Part shown: one piece after another, positions 1-12,369 of the stretch | Layout: each line of letters begins with the position of its first letter | Position numbering within the stretch: position 1 is the stretch's first letter | Assembly (NCBI GenBank): GCA_030272585.1 | Contig: BSYQ01000001.1 | Span: forward strand, 10,245,001 to 10,309,000 | DNA length: 64,000 bases | Direction of reading: 5' to 3' | Source of the DNA: Bryopsis sp. KO-2023 | Taxonomy: Eukaryota > Chlorophyta > Ulvophyceae > Bryopsidales > Bryopsidaceae | Position numbers and translations under genes: made by a program | The notes under the pieces: generated by a model | What the model was told of the DNA's origin: nothing | Databases searched by the model: none | Seen by the model: only the letters and a program-made list of their open reading frames with translations

Positions 1-2606
1 GGATTTGCACCATTCAATACATCATCTAACAGAGCACCCATCGAAGACACAAGGGTAAGGAGAAGAATTTTGAATTGACCCCAGATCCAGATTGATTGAT
101 TGCTGAACTCTGTCCTGTCGGTGTATTGGTTTTCCCCTCGATTTTCTTCCTCTTTCTGAAACGGGGATGGCGAATCCCCATTAGAATTTGCTGAACCCTT
201 TTGCTGTGCCTAGGAGAAACGAAACATTTTGAAGGAAAAGAAAAATCAGGAAATGAGGCTGTGTATCCTTATGACAAAACCAACGTCTAAGTGATTCATG
301 GTACAAATTGACATTAAAATTGCATGGAATTTCTGTTTTAGTTTCTCCCTGGACCAGGATACTATGGCGATGAATCAAAGCCTCCGATTAGTTCCCCCTT
401 TTTTCCACAACCCCGGGAAACTGGGGCCTTTGTGAGCACATCGTCCAGATTCCATGAAGACAAATCAACACAACTTCTCTCACCAGGGTGAGCCCCCCTC
501 CCCTGTCCCCCAATTTGGCAAAAGTATATATATTCTTTCGATTTGATTTGCTGTACGCTGTCGTCCAAAATAGCCCAGCACATCTATGTGCAAATATATT
601 GTTTGAATTCCAACAGCGCTTGTGGGAATAAGGCCAGGAACCTATAAGAATGGCAACAAGTGGATAAAGGACAAGCATCGGTACAAGATCGAGCCCCCAA
701 AGCGAAGGGTGGATTTCCACAGGGTTGGTACAGTTCCCTCTGTGCCAGCAAGAAATCAGAGCTACGGGTAAACATGCATTGACTTTTTGCAACGACAATT
801 CCCTGCAATGTTGCCATGACTATCATAGATACGTTGCTGAGTTTGTCTTTTGGATTTGTGCTGCTAGGTATGAGGAAGATGACTGCGGTTCCCTGATTAT
901 GCAGCCCCCTCCCAGTGTCGGCCATACTGGTGTCAGGCAAGATGCAGTGGGTCCAGGGGACTACAAACCCAACATCAGTGCTGTCAAAACCACCAAAGTG
1001 GTGGATTTCGGTACCAGCAAGTCGAGAAGAACTGAGTTCAAAACACTGGACACCCCAGGGCCGGGAATGTACAATTTGAACGATACAGAACGGAAAGAAA
1101 ACCTGTTGGCGGCGATTGTTGAAGAAAACGCTACGTCCTGTTTTGTTTCGAGAACTAAAATGGGGCATCAAAAGGTGATCCATATAGATAATCGAAACAG
1201 CAATCAGGAATTTTTTCATTTCTAGATCTTGGACCGCCATGTCACCTCAACAGAAAGATGGAGGGATGCTAAAAACTGGTTGCATGAAAAAAATATCTTT
1301 TTTGTCTTTTTTCTAGACCTTGAAGGAGCACAATTACACCCCCGGTCCCGGCAGCTATAACCCGGAGAAAAGCACCACCAAGCATTCAAGGAGCATACCA
1401 ACCAACATGCAATTCTTTAATTCGACACAACACAGAAGTTTCCAGCAAGACCCCACAAAAATGCATGCCGTCCCTATGATATACAAAACGCCTGGACCGG
1501 GCACCTACGATCAAGTGGTTAAGAAACCATCAGCGACCAATGCAACTCCCAATCAACCGCAGCCCAAGGCTGGATTTAGTCAAACGGCTTCAAGATTTGA
1601 TGGCTCCGAAACTGCTGTTCCAGGACCAGGTGTGTGGCCAGATGCGACTCCAATCTTGGTTGAAAAATGAAATTCAAAAGAACATGTTTAAATCGCTTGG
1701 TCGATTATTGATTCAACAGGGAACTACGAAGTCAACACTCAAGTCGGCCTTGCAGCCAAACTGAAGAAGCAAGTGGTGAGCCGGGGAGGCGTGTTTGGAA
1801 GCTCTGGGACAAGGATCGAAGGAAATGTCTCGAAGGACGCCTTCTGCACACCGGGACCTGGCAACTATTCACCAGCAGGTGCTCTGAAGGGCATGGCTGA
1901 TGATCGGAAAACGACTCATTCCAGTTCAGTGTTTGTTTCTGCATCTGGCAGATTCAGGCCCCCAAAGGGGCCCACCCAAGTCGATTACTCTGATGTTGAA
2001 GAGCCGGATGAACAGCCGCGAGGAGATCCTGCCCTTCTTGGCCCAGGTACCCATTTCCTCCACATTTTCCACTTTTATTTCCCCATTTTTTTCAAAATTT
2101 GATCCAGGGAAGAATTGTATTCCACAGCACAAGAGCAAATTTCATTCCAGCGTATTGGGGCAAAGTTCTCGATCAAGAATTGCACTTTCTACGTTTCAAT
2201 CCTCCCTACCTATTTGTTCAGAAAATTGTTCTAAGGAAACCTCTGGCAGACATGTCCCCATTCCTTAAGACCCCTTCAAATTTTCTTCTCAGGATCATAC
2301 ATATTACCTGACCAATGGAACGGGGGCCCCCGAACAAAAACCCCACAATCAAAGAAACCATTCATGTCTACATGCGATCGATTCAAAGGGATGTCGGCTG
2401 GCCGGGCTCCGGGCCCAGGCGAATACAATGTCCTGGGCATCCAGATGAAGCCTGTGACAAATCTCGGGGGTGGGTTTACCTCCAAGGAGTCGAGGTTCAG
2501 AGTGAATCCATCATACACGCCTGGGCCGGGGCACTATCGAGCAGATCATTTCAGAATGATGCACAAATCCTTCAATGTCACCATCGATGGTCATCTAATC
2601 ACTTAG
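1..2606 (+). CDS. Sperm-tail PG-rich repeat (STPG) protein, 5' partial
   Basis: The gene runs in from the left edge. Exons that splice cleanly are 1-54, 342-487, 617-767, 868-1174, 1317-1629, 1720-2046 and 2293-2606 (TAG stop). The protein holds about eleven PGPGxY-type repeats, for example PGPGYY, RPGTY, VGPGDY, PGPGMY, PGPGSY, PGPGTY, PGPGNY (twice), LGPGSY, PGPGEY and PGPGHY, spaced roughly 40-60 residues apart. Family knowledge: STPG/SHIPPO-type proteins sit on or inside axonemal microtubules, so a structural role in the flagellum is likely. The neighbouring convergent gene is IFT139, also ciliary. One oddity is that the 487/617 junction does not keep frame with GT-AG ends as I read it, so that boundary may be wrong or carry a sequence error. 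All other junctions keep phase. I am confident of the family; the exact isoform is unknown. Confidence 0.85.
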
Positions 2607-2918
2607 CTGCACGAATCCAGGTCAACTTTTGATTTAAAAGAGCCCCCCAAATAACACCCCCCCCCCCCTCCTCTTTCCCCCCCGAAGATTGAAAAAACAA
2701 AAAAGAGTTGCTTGTGAGGCTCACGGAAGTGAGTGTGTATGTGTAAGGATATGCTTGTTTTGGACCAGAAAGTGCTACTATTACAAGAGGAAAAAAAAGA
2801 AATTAAACATGAAAGAAAGCTAACTGTGTTGCCCGACCCCCCTGAAAGATTGAAACGTACAAATCCTTGCCCCCGCTGCTCCAAAAGAGCGGCAATTTAC
2901 TATTCTTGTTTTTGCTCC
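2607..2918. other. Convergent 3' flanks of STPG and IFT139 genes
   Basis: This is about 310 bp between two stop codons of convergent genes. It holds a run of C at about 2659-2670, A-rich stretches and no coding signal. It probably contains both 3' UTRs, which may overlap. Confidence 0.5.
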
Positions 2919-3146
2919 TTACGGTCTCAATCCAGCGACCGCCTTGTTCATGATATCTGTTTTCAGCTGGGGGTACTCCGGATTCTCTTTCAGCACTTTG
3001 TTGCATACATCGATGGCTTCTGCAAACCTTTCGGCTTTCAAATAATTGAATGCCAGCTTATACCCCACTTGGGCAGAAGCTTCATTCTCGAACCTATGTG
3101 CATAACCTTATTTGAAAATACACAGCCAGGACGAGGTATATATATA

Positions 3147-3191
<45 letters not shown>

Positions 3192-6100
3192 TTTTATTAT
3201 TTTTTTTTTTTTGGGGGGGGGGCAAAACTATCGACACAAATGAGCCATATGAAGCCAGCAGATATTCCAGTTTTTTTCTGCGAGTCAAACAGGCAACAGG
3301 GCCTCCCATGATGAACGATAAATCGAAACAAGAATTTTCACACGCTCCTGTGTGAAATCTATCTTACTTCCAGGCGCTCTGGTAATGGTTCGCAGCATCT
3401 TGATAAGCCTGTTCTCTCTCCATGATTTGACCCATGTATTCCCAAGCTTTCGCACAGGATTTATTGTACTTTAGGCATTTTTTGCACAGATCTTGAGCCA
3501 AGTCAAACTTGCCCCCCTGGATGTGGATGTCAGCCAGTAGCAGCCAAGATCGTTCGAAGTCCTCCGCCTCGTCCATTCTATATTTGAGCTTCTGCAAATC
3601 GAAACGATTTCCAACCAATGGCATCAGCACACATTTTACCCTCATTTTGACAGCGCATCTTTTTTACACCCAAGTGAATCTATCAACAAAAGATTTGGAC
3701 ATTGAAAATAAATCGACAGTGTAAAGAAATCACCAGGGCATTCCGTGGCACAGTTCCGCATCCACTCTGCCCCCCACCCAAAATCAAAAATAAAAAAAGT
3801 TCCCAAAGCTCTGTGAAATTATATCACCTGCACTCTCTTCAATTGATTTCTTGCTTTTGGTTTTTGGCCTAATATCATGAATCCGGATGCCATGGCAAGC
3901 AAAACTGGAACATTCGTCTGATCTTTGCTGGCTATCGTCAGCAAATCTGCCAGCGCCTTTTGCACGTCCTCCAGATTTCTAGTGTACATCGTTGCATAGG
4001 CATGCAAAACATTGTATCGAGTGCTGTGTTTTGCATTGGCTGGAACCTGCATGCCACGCCATTATCATTCCCCCATCCACATTCCCCCCAATCAACCTGT
4101 CTGCGAGTTATCGCCCAAAAAAAATCACTGGTTCTTGAATGGATGCAAACAACTGAGCATCAATTGAGGTTGAACGAGCAAGTCAGACCAGCATCCCCCC
4201 CCGGACAGACACACTCACAAACACATGCCGTACTCACCTCATCCAAAAGGGACAATGCTAACATCGAAAGGCTTTCCTTTTCCTCCCCATCTTGCTCCAT
4301 CCACAAGAAATTATTGTCTGGATTCAACGCAACCTCCACCATTTGAAATAGGGCCTCCGCCGCCCATTCACTTTCCTTTCTCGCAGCACTGAAATGCGTG
4401 ATGGCCTCATTAGGCTTGTTGAGGAAGCGGCAATGCAAACCTTGGCAATACTCCAGGCCTGCAGATTTTTCTGAAGGTGGTTGGCTGCCGATTGCGGCGT
4501 TGATGTAGCCATCCATGTCTTGGATTTTCCCTGACAGTCTGAGGATTCGAAGCAGGCTGGCGAGAGCTCGAAAGTTGCATGGTTGCTTTTCAATGATATT
4601 TTGGAAGTGAAGGGCGGCTGAATCTGACATATCCTGAGCAATACCAGATGCCTTTTGAATAATCAAGATTTGAGTAAAACACCCCAAGCTTTGGAACTAA
4701 AAAAGCTAGAAAAATTTCCACATTACATACATTTCGGATGAATTTCGATTTTATTACTCACATAATTCAATCGATTTTTTTGTTAGTAATTTGATCACTT
4801 TTTTCTTATTGGGCGTTCCACATGGCACACCTTGTAGAACATGATTTCTGCAACCATCGTCCCGACATTTTCATTTTCAGGATCGGATTTCAGCAGCACA
4901 GTGCAGTGGTAGTTGGATTCCTCAATGTTGCCTTGAGCCAAGCAAATTCTTGCCAGCGCTTCTCGAACCGGCACCGATCCTTCACAGTGTTCCAATGCGC
5001 TCTTCAAAATTTCCTCGGCCTGGAAAAATAGAAACAGCAAGCTAACACTACAACGAACAAAAATTTAACAGGCCCAAATAAACACTGAAAATAATATATA
5101 ATGCGATATAAATTGACATCTTAACGGATGCTCTCCAGCATCAGAATTCGCCGAAGAGAGAAATTTGATCAGCGAAAAAAACCCAAAAAACAAACCTTTG
5201 CATACTGGCGGCCCTCCATGTGGTGTTCCCCTAACGCCAGCCCTATGGATGATAGCTTTTTCTTTCGGTCGTTGATTAAATCAGGATGCTCCCCCCTCAT
5301 TTTGGCAACGACCTCCAGATTCAAGTCGAAAGCTTCTTGCTGCTTCCCGATGAAGTCATCGATATTTCCAGCGCTTCGAAAAACCTTGGCGAGCAATACT
5401 AACCTGCCCCAACAAAAAGAAGAAGAAAAAAACGATCCTTTTCCTTAATGGGGTTTTCAATATTTTCACACATCCTTACATACATTCAGCACGTTATCTT
5501 GCTTAGATAAAAAAACTATCTCATGCTTTTTGGAAATAGCTGTTCGTTTTCTTTTCCCAGTCACAAGCTCAACCCCGTTTTTTTTCTTCTTTTTTTGAGT
5601 TTCACCACTTCTTTTTTTTGGGGGGGTTAAGTTTCACCACTTCTTTCTTAATTCTTTTTGTTTCTTTAAAGAATCTATTATCGCTTACGTGTCCACAATC
5701 AGTGTTTGCTGTTCCACAGGTCTGGTGATTTGCTTGGCCAGACCCAGAGCCTTGTTCAACACTTGGACCGCTTGATCGTGCCTCTTCAATCTCAGCAGCA
5801 GCATTGCCAGATCATGCTGAAATCTCAAATGCATGGGGTTGTTTCTGATCGCCTTGTTGTAGAAATCCACGGCACGCTGTTGTATATCGTGTTTTGTTCG
5901 TTAGTTTTAAGACACAAGGCCAAATTTCGTCAATTCCAAAGCTCCAGCTGAAAATATAATTTTCAGGGAGGTAGTGCTGTGCTTTTTCAAGGTTTGTGGA
6001 CAAACCAAAGTTTGTTTGGGTTTTTTTCAAGCTTATCCATCAGAGTGGAATTTCTATCCTCGGTAGATTTTTTGTTCCCTGGACATTGGCCAACTTTCAG

Positions 6101-9100
6101 ACTCTTCGTTCTTTAATAGGTTTTTCCAGTGCCTTTTTTCTTTTTGTTTTAATCTTCTCTTGCCACAGAAAACATATCGAGAAGGTAGGGACGGGAAAAT
6201 CAAAATCTTGAACATTGGCTTACTTGATATTCGTGCGTGGTGACCAGGGCCTGTCCAATTTTGCAAGCCAAGTCGCTGTCCTTAGGATTCAGCTCCAAAG
6301 CAGATTCAAACGCCAGGATGGCTTTTTCAGGCTCTTGAATGTGCATCAAAGCCTCCCCCAACATTAGATTGGTGTCGAATCCTGGGCACCTCTCCTTTAA
6401 AGCACACCATCCAAAAATTTGCCCCCCAAATATCCTAACCATTGAGTTTTCTCTTGATTCAGTGACTGAATACCAGAATTAGGGTAGGTGAAAATTCATA
6501 TTTAATAAAACAAAGTGCTTACCGATAAATCAAGGTAGCACTTGACATAAGCCGCCTTGTCATTTCTCTGTCTGAGATGAATATTGGCCAAAGCAATTCG
6601 AGCCTTCTGAAAATGTGGGGACTCCGAGGTAATGTTTTTGAGCTTCCTGACAGCTGACTGGATATCACCCCTGCCGATGGAAAGCTGGCAATCTGCAATC
6701 GTGACTCTGACATGCTCGGAGGTATTCTCAAACTCCCTCATGGCATCGTTGATGATCTGCATTCCAGAATATGTGAATGAAAACAAAAACTCCAAAACCC
6801 TGTACCCCCCTTTTTGGGCAAGATCTCTGGGGAAAATTGTACATGTTTTTTTGTGTTGGAAGTGGCTTTTCTAAGGCTGGGTTTATTATCGACTACCTTG
6901 GTTGCTTCAGGAGAGTCCTTTTTGATTTTCATGTGCAGCTTGGCCAGCAGCAAGAAGATCGACACTCTTTCGTGTAGAGTCGGAGCAGCATTTTTCTTTT
7001 GCATCTCTGCCAGTTGCGTTTGTTTCAATGGGAATTTCACTCCAGGCAAACCCATTGCTGTCTCGAGTGCCTGCCACCCCATATGAAAATACAATCAGAG
7101 TCTTTGGGGGAAAAGACAAAAAAAACCATTTGGTTGTCATTGTGCAGCATTCAATGAACCGCATCGATTCTGTACATAAACCTCGCCAGGAATGCACCCA
7201 TCACACAAAGATCCACCAAAAAAACAAGGAAAATAAACGAGGCAATCGAAAAGTACTACCATCTTGGCTTCATCCAGGGACTCTTCCGCCATTAGGACTT
7301 CTGCATTGACAATATGGTAGGAGGGTAGCTGCCTGACGGCAAAACTTGCACCCACAGCTTCGTCCAAAGCCAGCCTTGCACTGGACAGTTTCCCCTGATG
7401 CAAATATATCCGGCACACTAACAAATGAGCACGGGATTCTCCAGGGTTCAGTCGTTGCAGCTCCGATGCCATTCTCATGGCGGCCTCCATGTTGCCATCC
7501 AAAAAATGAGCTTGAGCTAGCAAAATGTGGCATTGCAGATGCCCAGGAGCGTATCTGGACAAGCCCCTCAATATCCTGACAAGGTTGCATCAAATCAGGC
7601 CACTTCCACACCGCTCGTTTTTCGAAAAAATTTTAATAGCTTGGTGAACAGGCATGCTTCTTTCTATCTTTCTTTCTAAAATATGTAATTTTCCCTGTGC
7701 AACACACATCTAGAGAGGGATTTCCTATCAGATTGTGGCGTGCCTGACCACCTTGTGATTTTTGGAAGATAAGGGGAGGGAGCCTCAGTGTCGCCTTTGG
7801 GGTCGCTCCCCATTCCATTGATGACCTTGCTGACTATGTCCAGAATTCGGCTGATGTTCAACTTCAAAAACAAGTCCTTGCCTGGGACCAGATTGTCCAC
7901 CTCCTTTTGATGCTGCAAAAACGCCCTTTCCACAAGCACCGACCCCTGACCGCCACCACAAAGGCATATGATATTCTGTTGCTACTCATATAGACAGAAA
8001 AGATTAAAAAAAATTAGCTTGCTTCAGAAAACAGCAAACATGCACTCCCTCCGAGAAAAAAAAAATCATATATATATATCTATAATACTATTGAAAACTA
8101 AGAGTTTTCCTATAGAAAAATTTCCAGGGATGCCGTTTTCATGGCGTTTTTTCAATGAACATTACCTCCTCAGCACCAATCCCCTTCTGGACTGCGAGAA
8201 AAGCCTTCAAATAAGCAATGTAGGCTGAATTTCCACCCGCCATGGAGGCATCAGAGAGCATTTCTAGTTGCAGCTCTGCATCCTCCAGCATCCCCCTTCT
8301 GATTTGACATTCAACAGTCCCATACATGACATCCATGTTGAACTCATTCAAACTGGAAGCGAACTGAAATTTGCGAAGGGCTTCGTCCAGATCCCCCATC
8401 AGCATACGCTGATATCCAACCTCAAAAACCTGCCGAGCAAATAAACGAGAATAGAAAACATAAACTACTGAACATTATGATTGGGTAAACCTCCCTGCAC
8501 AGCTTGAAGAAAAAGAAAGAAAAAAAAAAGGGCGCCCATGGCTCCTCCGGTGATATCTTGTTATACTCTTACTGGTTTTGTTTTTTCTTGACGATGTTTT
8601 TCATTCATTACTGCAATAGGTATCGATCTAAAAATAGATTCTATCCTTATCTCTATGTTTGGACATTGTGGGGTTTTTAGTCTCACATACGCAGGGTTTT
8701 CTGGAACCAACTGAACAGCCCGCTCAGCCAATGCCAAGGATTCTTCCAAAATATGACTGTCCCCTCCAGCAAGCCTGCAAAACAATCGCGCCTGGATACA
8801 AACACGCATGGACAAATGAGTAATCACCCCAACCACTGCATTTGCTTATATTCACATTGTTTCATTGTTGTTCTCTTTTTGACATGTTTCTGCACCAAGA
8901 CTGAAACCTCTTGTTGCTTGTGGACTGTTCAAATTACTGATATCGCTCTTATCACTCTTTTCTTCGCCACTGGTTCAGTTTTTCTTGTTTGAAAATGGAT
9001 AGTGCTTCAACTCCCCGTTTTTTTTGTTGTTGTTTTTTTTTTGGGGGGGGGGGATAGTTCACTAATTTGTTCAGGGCTCTGAAGTTTCTGATTCATTATC

Positions 9101-11064
9101 TCACCATTTGATAGCATAGTTCCCCATTCTTTGATTCCATTATCTGGATTGCACTTTTCAAATCTCGAACAATAGAAGCTGACGTTTTGGTGTTTCCCTC
9201 GCAGACGATGCTGTGCATAGCTGCAAATGTGACAATACACAGTCAGTCAGTCAACCTCAAGCAATGCCAGGCAAGTATTTCGGACTGTTTCCTGTTCTTA
9301 CACTTCATTCATCCCCCTTGATTTCGTGATAGAACTCTGCGCTTGCTTTCACACTTTGCAATTTTTTGCCAGCAAGAAAAGGGGAACTCAAAAGGGGGCA
9401 GCAGGGGGGGGGGGGATTTTTGAAACAAAGGGAGGTTAAATTTTGAGGAAAAAGGCAGTTTTATTCACCTTTTATGAGCAAGCCATCGATATATCTGGGG
9501 TCAGACGCCAGCATTCCTGCAACGCTCTCCATGGCTTCGTCCCACCTGTTCAGGGCGAGCAGCAATCTTGCAACCTCGCTGGCAGCTGGGAAAAACCATG
9601 GATGTCTGGCCATTGCCTGATTAAGAATCACAACCCATCAACTGCCAAGTTACCTTTCCTCACAAAACAAAATCTTAACAATGTTTCGATCAGTGTTTTC
9701 GAATACCTCTTGTAGCACAGTCAAAGCCCCTCTGTAATCTTTCTTCATTTCAAGTGCTTTTGCCTTCCCCATCATTCCCTACATTTCCCCCGAAAAACAC
9801 ACACACAAAAAAACGGTCTTCTCATGCTCACACTTCTTGACCGAAATCTCATCACACATAGTGTGACTTCTCTTCTTCCACTCAAAAGGTACATATGGAA
9901 AACAAGCAAACAAATGCATCCATACAGACATTAATAACAGCCCCATCGTTTGCAGGGCGGTACATGGGTGCTTTCAGCGTCGATGTGATAATTTTGAAAA
10001 AATATTATCAGCAACATAGCCCACCTCAATGTGAGGTTCCAAGAGCAGCACAGCATCAAAGTGGCCCAGAGCTTCCTCTATTTCATCCTCCATGTCCAGA
10101 CCAAAGTCATCATTTTGCTGACTGATTATCATCCATCCCAGCAACACTTGAGCCATGCTGTCATGGCCCGACATTCTGAGCACCCTTTCTATCAACATTC
10201 TGGCTCGCTCTACTGACCCAGAATGCCAATAGAATTGAGACAGCAGGATGGTCGCCTGTTCTGAACAGGTTTTCTCCAGCATCTGAGGGAAAAAGAAACT
10301 GCTACATACTGAGACTGTTCTTCCAGCGGAAAAAAAAAGCATGGGTGGATGTTTCTTGAGTTTTCTTGTTGTTCAGGTGTCTAGATTTTTGTTTTACTCG
10401 TTTCCACTTTTTTTTTTTGGTTTCCACCGGTTTTATTTTATTCTATTCTTTCTAGTGATGACCAACTAGCAAACTTTTACATGAATTCCCCTTGCATCAG
10501 TGGAAAAGGAAGTTCACCAGCAGATACCACCATTGGGTCGAGAAGTTAAACGAAAAGGTGACGTCTAAGAAGGAACACAAAGAAAACGTCATGGGCGTTA
10601 CGTGTTTTACATGCTCGACCAAACAACGTCATACCTCGACTTGGGACGTCAAACTAGCGATGGCTTCGTGGTCCACAACCTTCGCAGACTGATGCGCCAA
10701 GATCATCGCAGCTGTCGCGGCCGGGGATGTATCTGGTAAGGGCGGCAAACGTTGCAGCTCTTGTAGAGCCTAGCATCCCCGATAGAATTCCGCTCAAAAG
10801 TCGTTCGAGGCAACCACCGTCAGAGTCGTCCCGTGACAGAGTGGGCTGTATCTCCTTCGAAGTTGCGCTGTTCGGTGGCGATGATGGTGTGTATACCTCT
10901 GAATAGCTTCCCTCCAAAATCTTGCCATAGATCAGCCAGAACCGCGAAACGTGATCCCCTGGGCTCCTTTTTACGACTTCCTTGCAAACCGTCTGCAGGT
11001 GCTGTGGGTAGTTCGAACGAGCATAGAAGTGTACCAGAGCCAGAACTCTAGTGGAGTCCGCCAT
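2919..11064 (-). CDS. IFT139: Intraflagellar transport protein 139 (TTC21B-like)
   Basis: A long TPR protein on the minus strand in about 20 exons. It starts MADSTRVLALVHFYAR (ATG at 11062-11064), next exon 10769-10635, then exons near 10282-10024, 9226-9107, 8431-8167, 7944-7755, 7576-7262, 7078-6897, 6763-6526, 6401-6224, 5879-5690, 5405-5196, 5020-4832, 4653-4236, 4048-3829, 3594-3369 and the last at about 3090-2919. The C-terminus contains QVGYKLAFNYLK and ends GLRP, typical of IFT139. Dozens of degenerate TPR helices fill the protein, e.g. LGEALMHIQEPEKAILAFES. Known role: a peripheral subunit of IFT-A, which drives retrograde transport and entry of membrane cargo into cilia. Many exon joins are in phase, and I saw no break. 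A TIR element lies 54 bp upstream of the start codon, so the promoter has probably been displaced or rebuilt. Confidence 0.93.
3137..3225. repeat. TA microsatellite followed by T and G runs
   Basis: A (TA)n tract at about 3137-3182 is followed by long T runs and a run of G, all inside the last intron of IFT139. This is simple slippage sequence. Confidence 0.9.
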
Positions 11065-11111
11065 TCTTCCCCTTGGGCGATGAACGAACCAACGACGTCA
11101 GGATCGTGTCT

Positions 11112-11118
11112 CCATTGT
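11112..11118 (+). repeat. Left target-site duplication CCATTGT
   Basis: CCATTGT immediately precedes the left end of the TIR element. The same 7 bases, in the same orientation, follow the right end at 14566-14572. The bases on either side of the pair differ. Confidence 0.6.
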
Positions 11119-11313
11119 GAGGACCCCGAGGTAACCTGCGCATGGTATCATGGTACCCCCGTGTTACCCCATGATACCCCGTGATACCTCCATGATACCC
11201 ATGATACCCATGATACCCAATTATACCCACTGATACCCACGATATCGTCGATGCCCGCCGATACCAGCGACAAACGCAGAAACGCCTCGAAGGACCGAGC
11301 CCGTCGAGGAGAC
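11119..11313 (+). repeat. Left terminal inverted repeat
   Basis: About 195 bp, matching the reverse complement of 14381-14565 with a few gaps. It carries about eight GATACCC-like units at 11147-11245 and then the block GATATCGTCGATGCCCGCCG. The extra units relative to the right arm suggest unit-number slippage. Confidence 0.85.
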
Positions 11314-12369
11314 GTCGCACGAAGAGAGAGCGCACACCCCGACCACTTCGGAAAATCGGTGGTGTGCCAGTGCTGATATATACACATATTGTGGGTTGTT
11401 TTCAGATCGAGGGCCCAGAGTTTTATTCAAATAAAAAAAAAATAGATACGATTTCCAGGTCTTTTGTCTTGGACATTTGTAGGCTTCGGATAAGATTGTT
11501 GGCATTGGGGGGGGGGGGGGGCAGAAGCAGCAGTAGCAGGACCCTTGTTTAATGACCAATGTCTGGTGTAGGGTGCCCAGAGTTTCCATATGTGAGCAAG
11601 CCAAAAAAATCAGCGTGCAATCAGATCCTGGGGGAAATGGGGACGTCTTTGGGGGGGCTCGGGGGAGAGTCAGGAGCTCAGGGAAATCCGCAGCAAGGGA
11701 TTTCACGAAAGCTGTGTGACCTTGGCAAGAGACAAGGTGAGAAGTCCATTTTAATGGCTCCTGGCGAGTTATCATGGCAAACTGTAGGAAGAAAAACGGG
11801 CTTTTGACTTCGACCAGCGGAGTGGTGAAGGGTTATACAAATCGACTTCACAGGTTAGGATCGACACGAGGGAATTTAGTTTCGAGTTTCCAGTTTTTTG
11901 TTTTAAAACGTTTTAATACAATTTATATGTAATGTTACACATCAAATTACCCTCTCACGCCCATTTCTTCAAAAAAAAAATTCAAAGGTCAAAACAGCTA
12001 TCTCTTTGAACGCTGAGAATGTGATAGTGTGTTAGAGTTGAAAGCAAAACGCTGTAGAGTGATTGTGTCTGCAGTACACTCTGTTGTTGTTCACGTTTTC
12101 TGGAAACTCAGTTGTGAAATGGCTGCTAGGCAAATGTGGCAACTGTGTCAGTATATTTTAGCATCGTTCGCCACAGTTTTCTCCGAGATAAAACCCATTT
12201 CATGGATGCCATGAAATCACATTCATGAAATATCACCCTTGGGTTGTGGAAAGATGCACAGTTTTCGTAAATCGTCTGCGCGTGGACCGATCATATTATA
12301 TGTTTCGGAATTCGTTTTTGGTTGTTTCACTTTTTGGAGTGGCTGTGCACTTTCTTGGGTTTTATTCAG

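Noticed and set aside
584-1240. 218-codon minus-strand frame across the STPG exons
   Set aside because: It crosses exons and introns of the plus-strand PG-repeat gene and has no motif.
11221-11775. 184-codon minus-strand frame running out of the left TIR
   Set aside because: The part inside the TIR repeats the GATACCC block (Trp-Val-Ser/Tyr-His-Gly repeats), and the mirror frame in the right TIR shows the same. It reflects the repeat and is not a transposase.
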